Shown here piece by piece: positions 59,787 through 64,000 of a DNA stretch of 64,000 nt. The translations under genes and the position numbers were made by a program. Location: the NCBI RefSeq assembly GCF_000340435.2, contig NZ_CP011883.2, positions 1,150,607 to 1,214,606 on the forward strand, read 5' to 3'. The notes below the pieces were generated by a model, which was not told the DNA's origin, searched no databases, and saw only the letters and a list, made by a program, of their open reading frames with translations. Origin of the DNA: Mycobacterium haemophilum DSM 44634. GTDB lineage: Bacteria > Actinomycetota > Actinomycetes > Mycobacteriales > Mycobacteriaceae. The stretch's first letter is position 1. Each line of letters opens with the position of its first letter.

Positions 59787-61344
59787 ATGACCTGTCCGAT
59801 CTGGATGGCTTCACCGCCGGAGGTGCACTCGGCGTTGCTCAGCAGCGGTCCGGGGCCAGGGTCGCTGCTGGCGGCGGCGGGAGCGTGGAACGCGTTAAGG
59901 GTTGAATACGCGTCAGTGGCCGAGGAACTCGGCGCGTTGTTGACGGCGGTGCAGGCTGGCCCATGGCAGGGGCCAGCGGCGCAATCGTATGTAGCCGCGC
60001 ATCTCCAGTATCTGGTGTGGTTGACGCAGGCCAGCGCCAACAGTGCGGACATGGCCGCCCGCCACGAGGCCATGGCCGCGGCCTATACCGCGGCGTTGGC
60101 AGCCATGCCGACCGTGCCCGAACTAGCGGCCAACCACGTCATCCAGGCAGTCTTGGTGGCGACCAACTTCTTTGGGATCAACACCATTCCCATTGCCCTC
60201 AACGAGCTGCAGTACGGCCAGATGTGGATTCAGGCCGCCATCACGATGGCTAGCTATCAAGCCCAAGCGGATGCCATCGGGGTGCTTCCGTCGCTCCAAA
60301 ACAGTCCCGCGCCGCTAGAGCACGACCCGAGGGTCTCCAACCCGCTGGATACCGTCGTTGCCGACGTGCTGCGGATCTTCGGGATCAATTGGAACCCCGC
60401 CGAGGGGACCGTCAACGGACTCGAATACGACTCATATGCCAACCCGGCCCAACCGATCTGGTGGGTTGTTCGCTGTCTCGAAGTGTTTGAGGATTATCAA
60501 CAGTTCGGGGTGTATCTGACCCACAATCCGGTGTTGGCTTTTCAGTATCTGATTAGCCTCGAGTTATTCGACTGGCCAACTCATTTCGCCGATGGTGCCG
60601 GCTACTTGGCGAGCCAGCCGGCGGTGTGGGTGGCCGCGCTTCCCGCTGCGGTCGCCCCGAGCATGGCCGGGGGCGGTGTCGCGGGGCTGGCCGGCCTGGC
60701 CGCCTGTCGCAGACCACGGTCGCCACCGGCGGCGGCCCCATATTGGTGCCCGTCGTCGGGCCGGCACCGACTGTCGCCGCGCCGGCGGCGGCCGCGTCAA
60801 CCACGGCTCCGGCTCCCGCGTCCACCGCGAGCACTGTCGCTAGTTCCGCTTTGCCGACACCGCCGCCCAGTGTCGCGGGTGGGGCGGGCTTTGTGCCCCC
60901 GTACCTGGTCGGTGGTCCCACGATGGGGTTTGGCTCTGCCGTGAGCACCGGCGTTTGCGCCAGCGCCAAGAGGTCGCCGGGCAGGCCCGCGCCGCGGCAG
61001 CGTTGGCGGCCGCGGGGAAGCAGGCGCGGGTGCGGCGGCTCCGTCGGGCGAAGCTGCGCGGGCACGGCGACGAGTTCATGGACATGAATTTCGACGTCCA
61101 TTCCGCCTGGGGCGCGTCTCCTGGTGAGCAGCCAGTCGTGTCGATCGTGGCCTCCGATCACGGCGTGGGAACGCTCGGGTTCGCCGGCACGGCACCCAAC
61201 GAAGCGGTCGCCGAGGCGGCGGGTTTGACCACGCTTGCCAGTGATGAGTTCGGTGGTGGTCCAACGATGCCGATGGTTCCCCGCGGCTGGGATCCCGACG
61301 GCGCCCGCGAGCAACATCAGCCCGCGCCGCCGGTCGGTTTATGA
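59787..61344 (+). pseudogene. PPE protein of the PPW subfamily, broken by two frameshifts
   Basis: ATG 59787 opens a typical PPE domain (MTCPIWMASPPEVHSALLSSGPGPGSLLAAAGAW, then WQGPAAQSYVAAHLQYLVWL). The frame breaks near 60703: the continuation LSQTTVATGGGPILVPVVGPAPTVAAPAAAA is in a second frame. It breaks again near 60950: the end RAKLRGHGDEFMDMNFDV, GTLGFAGTAPNEAVAEAAGLTTLASDEFGGGPTMPMVPRGWDP lies in a third frame. GFAGT and PMVPRGW define the PPE-PPW group. Both shifts fit single-base losses. Either this is a pseudogene or both sites are read errors in G/C runs. Intact, it would be a type VII-secreted protein, probably linked to zinc uptake. Confidence 0.82.
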
Positions 61345-62102
61345 GCCACGATCGCCACGGCGATTAACCGGTCGCGGTGTCGGCGGAAGGTGTGACGCAT
61401 CTGAGCCACTCGTTGGCGGGCATCGTGATGGGTTAATAGGTTCTTGGCGAACCGCAGCGTTCCCAGCAGGCCTTCATCGGCGATCAGGCGTCGCGGTTGC
61501 AGCAGCGCCATCGGTGCGGTCATGACATGGTCGACGACCAGACCGTGATCGGCTAGCAGGCTTGACCATTCGGCAACGGTTAGGGGGCGGGCGTTGACTT
61601 TGATCGCCCGCGCAAGCGACTGTCGGACATCGGTCTTGACCTCATCGGCGATGGTGTCCGGTGTCAACGCCAGTTCGTGGATGGCGTAGCGGCCGCCCGG
61701 CCGTAGCACTCGTGACGCCTCGGCCACGATGGTGTGCTTGGCCGGATCGCCCTGCATTGTCAGCAACGCTTCACCGATGATGACATCTTTGCTGGCGTCG
61801 GGCAGTCCAGTTTCTGCGGCGTCCGCTACCCGGATCTCGCCCCGCCCGGCAATGACCTCGCGGACCCGACGGGCGGCGCCGGGGTCGTGCTCGGCACCAA
61901 GGTAGGAGCGGGGACGGCGAGCCAGGATCGCCGTCGCGGTGCGGCCCAGACCCGGGGCTAGCTCGAGCACGTCGGCGTCGGTGACATCGGCATCGGACAA
62001 CAGCGAGTGGGTGAGCCCGATACCGCCAGGGCGCAACACCCGTTTGCCTAGCCGCGCCAGCAACCAGTGCCCTTGGACGGTGTCGTCGCCGCGATTCGAC
62101 AT
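61317..62102 (-). CDS. SAM-dependent methyltransferase
   Basis: A 261-residue class I methyltransferase. Motif I is VLELAPGLGRTATAIL, with the acidic residue in YLGAEHDPGAARRV; later blocks are DVIIGEALLTMQGD and EASRVLRPGGRYAIHELAL. The substrate is unknown. ATG 62102 follows GGAGAA; the open frame continuing to 62426 overlaps the DUF2249 gene in another frame and is rejected. The end overlaps the PPE pseudogene end by 28 bp. It is second in an operon with DUF2249. Confidence 0.88.
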   Translation of the reverse strand: MSNRGDDTVQGHWLLARLGKRVLRPGGIGLTHSLLSDADVTDADVLELAPGLGRTATAILARRPRSYLGAEHDPGAARRVREVIAGRGEIRVADAAETGLPDASKDVIIGEALLTMQGDPAKHTIVAEASRVLRPGGRYAIHELALTPDTIADEVKTDVRQSLARAIKVNARPLTVAEWSSLLADHGLVVDHVMTAPMALLQPRRLIADEGLLGTLRFAKNLLTHHDARQRVAQMRHTFRRHRDRLIAVAIVAHKPTGGAG

Positions 62103-62118
62103 CGGCGGCTTCTCCTGG

Positions 62119-62382
62119 TCAGACAAGCGGCCGCACCGTGGGGACCCCGGCCGCGTCTGGTCCCATGTCGGTGCCCGCGATATCGGCGGTGTTCGCCAGA
62201 ATTCGGGGTAGTGGGTAGCTACCGGCATAGCCGGCCTCGAACTCGTCGTGTACGTGTTCGGAGTCGTGGCTGTTGACCAGCGCAAATGAGCCTTCGATCG
62301 GCAGGTCGGCGTAGGTGACAAAGATCGTCGGGCGCTTGTCCGGTTTGCGCAGCTGGGGCACGTCGAGTTCGGTGTCGGCCAT
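62119..62382 (-). CDS. DUF2249-like small protein
   Basis: An 87-residue protein. RPTIFVTYADLPIEGSFALVNSHDSEHVHDEFEAGYAGSY resembles DUF2249 (the LVNDHDPKPL block) although the sequence is short. DUF2249 proteins often accompany hemerythrins and NO- or redox-responsive regulators. ATG 62382; the methyltransferase starts 16 bp after its stop. A 22-bp operator-like element, also found before fdxA, lies 24-46 bp upstream. Confidence 0.75.
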   Translation of the reverse strand: MADTELDVPQLRKPDKRPTIFVTYADLPIEGSFALVNSHDSEHVHDEFEAGYAGSYPLPRILANTADIAGTDMGPDAAGVPTVRPLV

Positions 62383-62405
62383 AGGGTTTCACGCCTCCCG
62401 GAATT

Positions 62406-62428
62406 GTTACAACAACACTTGTGCAAAC
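62406..62428. promoter_or_regulatory. Operator-like element before the DUF2249 gene
   Basis: TTACAACAACACTTGTGCAA and following bases, to 62428, match the fdxA-side element at 17 of 22 positions; both contain CTTGTG and AAAC at the same places. It is 24 bp from the DUF2249 start. Confidence 0.6.
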
Positions 62429-62507
62429 CCTACCGGATCGGCGGGTGATAGGGAAGCGGCAGGGCGGTGAGTTCGTTGTCGGGCAACGGATCTCACACCG
62501 CTCTAGT

Positions 62508-62531
62508 TTTTACAAGCAAGCTTGTGTAAAC
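62508..62531. promoter_or_regulatory. Palindromic operator-like element before fdxA
   Basis: TTTACA (62509-62514) and TGTAAA (62525-62530) flank a central AAGCAAGCTTG. It ends only ten bases before the fdxA GTG, so a protein bound here would block transcription; a repressor is more likely than an activator. The regulator encoded after fdxA is the obvious candidate. Confidence 0.7.
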
Positions 62532-62540
62532 TCATACGCC

Positions 62541-62894
62541 GTGACGTACGTGATCGGGAAACCATGCGTTGATGTGCTGGACCGGGCTTGCGTGGAGGAG
62601 TGCCCGGTCGACTGCATCTACGAGGGCGGTCGGTCGCTCTACATCCATCCCGACGAATGTGTGGACTGTGGGGCGTGCGAGCCGGTCTGCCCGGTTGAGG
62701 CAATCTACTACGAAGACGATCTACCCGAGGACCTGCAGCCGTACCTGGCCGATAACGAGGCGTTTTTTGCCCAGAGGCTGCCGGGCCGCGACGAGCCGCT
62801 TGGCTCACCCGGCGGGGCCGCCAAGATCGGCCCGCTCGGCGTCGACACGCCGCTGGTAGCCAGCCTGCCCAAGCAGGACGCGCAGGGGGCGTGA
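62541..62894 (+). CDS. fdxA: Ferredoxin FdxA-like (7Fe/8Fe)
   Basis: A 117-residue ferredoxin matching Rv2007c (TYVIGKPCVDVLDRACVEECPVDCIYEGGRSLYIHPDECVDCGACEPVCPVEAIYYEDDLPEDLQ, then AFFAQ.LPGR..PLGSPGGAA.IGPLGVDTPLVASLP). The Cys pattern fits one 3Fe-4S and one 4Fe-4S cluster. GTG 62541 is the start by homology. In M. tuberculosis fdxA is in the DosR regulon; here no DosR-type box is seen and a different palindrome precedes it. Its stop overlaps the regulator start (GTGA). Confidence 0.92.
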   Translation: MTYVIGKPCVDVLDRACVEECPVDCIYEGGRSLYIHPDECVDCGACEPVCPVEAIYYEDDLPEDLQPYLADNEAFFAQRLPGRDEPLGSPGGAAKIGPLGVDTPLVASLPKQDAQGA

Positions 62895-63562
62895 GCGCTA
62901 TCGTCAGGTCAGCTGAGGAATCCGCCGGTCGCAGGCGTGACGTGTTGCGGGTGCTGCGGGCGGCGTCCGTGCCGATGAGCATCACCAGCATCGCCGCGGA
63001 GCTGCACCTGCATCCCAACACCGTGCGCTTTCATCTGGGCACGCTGCTCAGCGACGGCCGAGTGGAGCATGTCGAGGCAGACCGCAAACGACCGGGGCGC
63101 CCACCACTGATGTTTCGTGCCATCCGGGAGATGGATCCCAGCGGACCGCGCGACTACCGCTTACTCGCCGAGATTCTCGCGATGAGTCTTGCCGCCGGCC
63201 GCAATTCACATGCCAAGGCGCTGGCCGCCGGCCGTGCCTGGGGGCAGCGGTTGGAATCGCCGACGCGACATGGGAAAAGGATTGGCGCCCACGAATCTAT
63301 CGACCACCTCCTCGGCGTGCTCGACGAACTCGGATTCGCGCCCGAGCGCCGCGAATCCGGCGGGGTGTCGCAGGTTGGTTTGCGGCACTGTCCGTTCCTC
63401 GAACTGGCCAAGACCCGAACCACTGTCGTCTGCCCGATCCACCTGGGGCTCATGCAAGGAGCGCTGGCAAGCTGGAAGGCGCCGGTCGCGGTCGATCGGC
63501 TGGAAGCGTTCGTCGAACCCGATTTGTGTCTGGCCCATCTCACGCTGGTGACGGCCCGCTGA
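62891..63562 (+). CDS. Winged-helix regulator with Cys-rich sensor domain (SufR-like)
   Basis: A 223-residue regulator. The N-terminal ArsR/MarR-like winged helix is MSITSIAAELHLHPNTVRFHLGTLLSDGRVEHVEADRKRPGRPPLMF. The C-terminal domain has three Cys in HCPFLELA-(x)-CPIHLGLMQGAL-(x)-DLCLAHL, spaced Cx13Cx31C, as in SufR-type Fe-S repressors. It is translationally coupled to fdxA. It probably senses Fe-S or NO/redox state and controls fdxA and the divergent DUF2249 operon. Confidence 0.85.
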   Translation: MSAIVRSAEESAGRRRDVLRVLRAASVPMSITSIAAELHLHPNTVRFHLGTLLSDGRVEHVEADRKRPGRPPLMFRAIREMDPSGPRDYRLLAEILAMSLAAGRNSHAKALAAGRAWGQRLESPTRHGKRIGAHESIDHLLGVLDELGFAPERRESGGVSQVGLRHCPFLELAKTRTTVVCPIHLGLMQGALASWKAPVAVDRLEAFVEPDLCLAHLTLVTAR

Positions 63563-64000
63563 GTGTAGCCCTAGCGGCGTCCCCGAAATTCTCTAGCAAC
63601 CAGCGTCGGATGCACCTGCCGTCGACCACTTCTGGTCGGAGACAATGAACTGGCAGCAACCACGTCGCACATTATCCCGCGTGCGATCGTGGTCAGTATT
63701 CTGGGCAAGGCAACGACCCCCAGCACCGGAGGTGCGAAAAACTTCATTGAGATCGAGTCGAGGACAATCACCAACTGGCGCAGCCGAATAACGGCATTGG
63801 CGGCTAACGTAGCCGAGATCGGCGATGGTGCAAGATCACTTGGGCAACTGATCGGCGTGGCATGTCATTGGGGTGCTAGATACTTGCTCGAAGACCGTGT
63901 AATACTCGAGCATTCGCTTGCGACTTCTGGCGATTCCCACGGCGGGGCGGGTCACAGGTCGTTGCCGGCGTAGGACTGGTTGAAACTTTTGTTGGTCAGT
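63563..64000. other. Region after the regulator with no certain gene
   Basis: I see no supported complete gene in these 438 bp. A 94-codon plus-strand frame (63689-63973) and a 67-codon minus-strand frame (63571-63774) show no family pattern. At the right edge, the minus strand from 64000 to 63952 reads LTNKSFNQSYAGNDL and stop, which could be the end of a gene continuing outside the window. Confidence 0.5.
63952..64000 (-). CDS. Possible C-terminal end of a protein continuing beyond the window
   Basis: Fifteen codons and a TGA. The composition looks protein-like, but the stretch is too short to name. Listed so that the next window can be checked for it. Confidence 0.25.
   Translation of the reverse strand, partial: LTNKSFNQSYAGNDL

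Noticed and set aside
61317..62426. One 369-codon methyltransferase gene reaching 62426
   Set aside because: The first 108 codons are the out-of-frame shadow of the DUF2249 gene; the methyltransferase begins at ATG 62102 with a good ribosome site.
63689..63973. A 94-codon plus-strand frame at the right end
   Set aside because: No family pattern, no convincing ribosome site and low similarity to mycobacterial codon style; kept only as an uncertain region.
1..64000. CRISPR arrays, tRNA or rRNA genes, complete insertion sequences
   Set aside because: No regularly spaced repeats, no tRNA-like cloverleaf with CCA-type ends, no rRNA signatures and no transposase were seen.

Overview
The window comes from a Mycobacterium, most likely a nontuberculous, slow-growing type species. 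It is GC-rich, carries a PPE-PPW family gene, and most of its genes are close counterparts of the Mycobacterium tuberculosis DosR (dormancy) regulon: Rv0079, Rv0080, Rv2625c, Rv2004c, Rv3127, Rv2006, Rv3130c, Rv3129, Rv0569, Rv2031c-Rv2029c, Rv1733c, Rv2623, Rv3131, Rv2624c, Rv3132c-Rv3134c, Rv2032 and Rv2007c. These genes are scattered in M. tuberculosis but lie side by side here. Names were assigned from remembered family sequences, not from a search. The exact species cannot be decided from the sequence.

Layout. 1-2780: 2-oxoacid dehydrogenase operon (E1 alpha, E1 beta, E2) ending in an acyl carrier protein. 2.9-5.5 kb: Rv0079-Rv0080 pair and the Rip3 protease. 5.6-8.0 kb: small membrane protein, an ECF sigma factor and a broken universal stress gene. 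8.0-18.9 kb: PEP synthase with the Rv2004c kinase; Rv3127-like flavoprotein with OtsB1; Tgs1 with an Rv3129-like protein. 19-25.4 kb: P-type ATPase, a pair of KAS III proteins with an Rv0569-like protein, universal stress protein. 25.4-29.2 kb: a CsoR/CstR-like thiol-stress module, peroxiredoxin and PIG-L deacetylase. 29.2-35.4 kb: HtrA protease, universal stress protein, hspX-Rv2030c-pfkB. 35.4-40.4 kb: a group 3b type [NiFe]-hydrogenase operon led by an Rv1733c-like membrane protein. 40.7-44 kb: a second universal-stress/dosR/sensor-kinase operon, with a DosT-like sensor. 44-52.8 kb: Rv2623, Rv3131-like, Rv2624c with a GNAT protein, the classical dosS-dosR-Rv3134c cluster and acg. 51.2-53.9 kb: gene debris (norB, slipin, vapC, hsdM, higB). 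53.9-59.4 kb: Wadjet-type jetABC without a visible jetD. 59.4-61.3 kb: Zur-box-preceded PPE-PPW gene broken by two frameshifts. 61.3-63.6 kb: methyltransferase/DUF2249 divergent from fdxA and an Fe-S-type regulator.

How the parts work together. About 17 intergenic regions carry one or, usually, two copies of a 14-bp DosR-like core (GGGACTWWAGTCCC family) spaced 21-23 bp. The two sensor kinases would respond to O2/NO/CO through haem GAF domains, and the two DosR proteins, which share the same recognition helix, could act on all these promoters. Predicted outputs are H2-linked NAD(P)H disposal, triacylglycerol and trehalose metabolism, glycolysis/gluconeogenesis control, ion transport, translation hibernation, protein quality control and nitro/flavin chemistry: a physically consolidated hypoxia island. 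The right end is not DosR-like and holds defence, zinc-linked and Fe-S-linked loci plus deletion scars.
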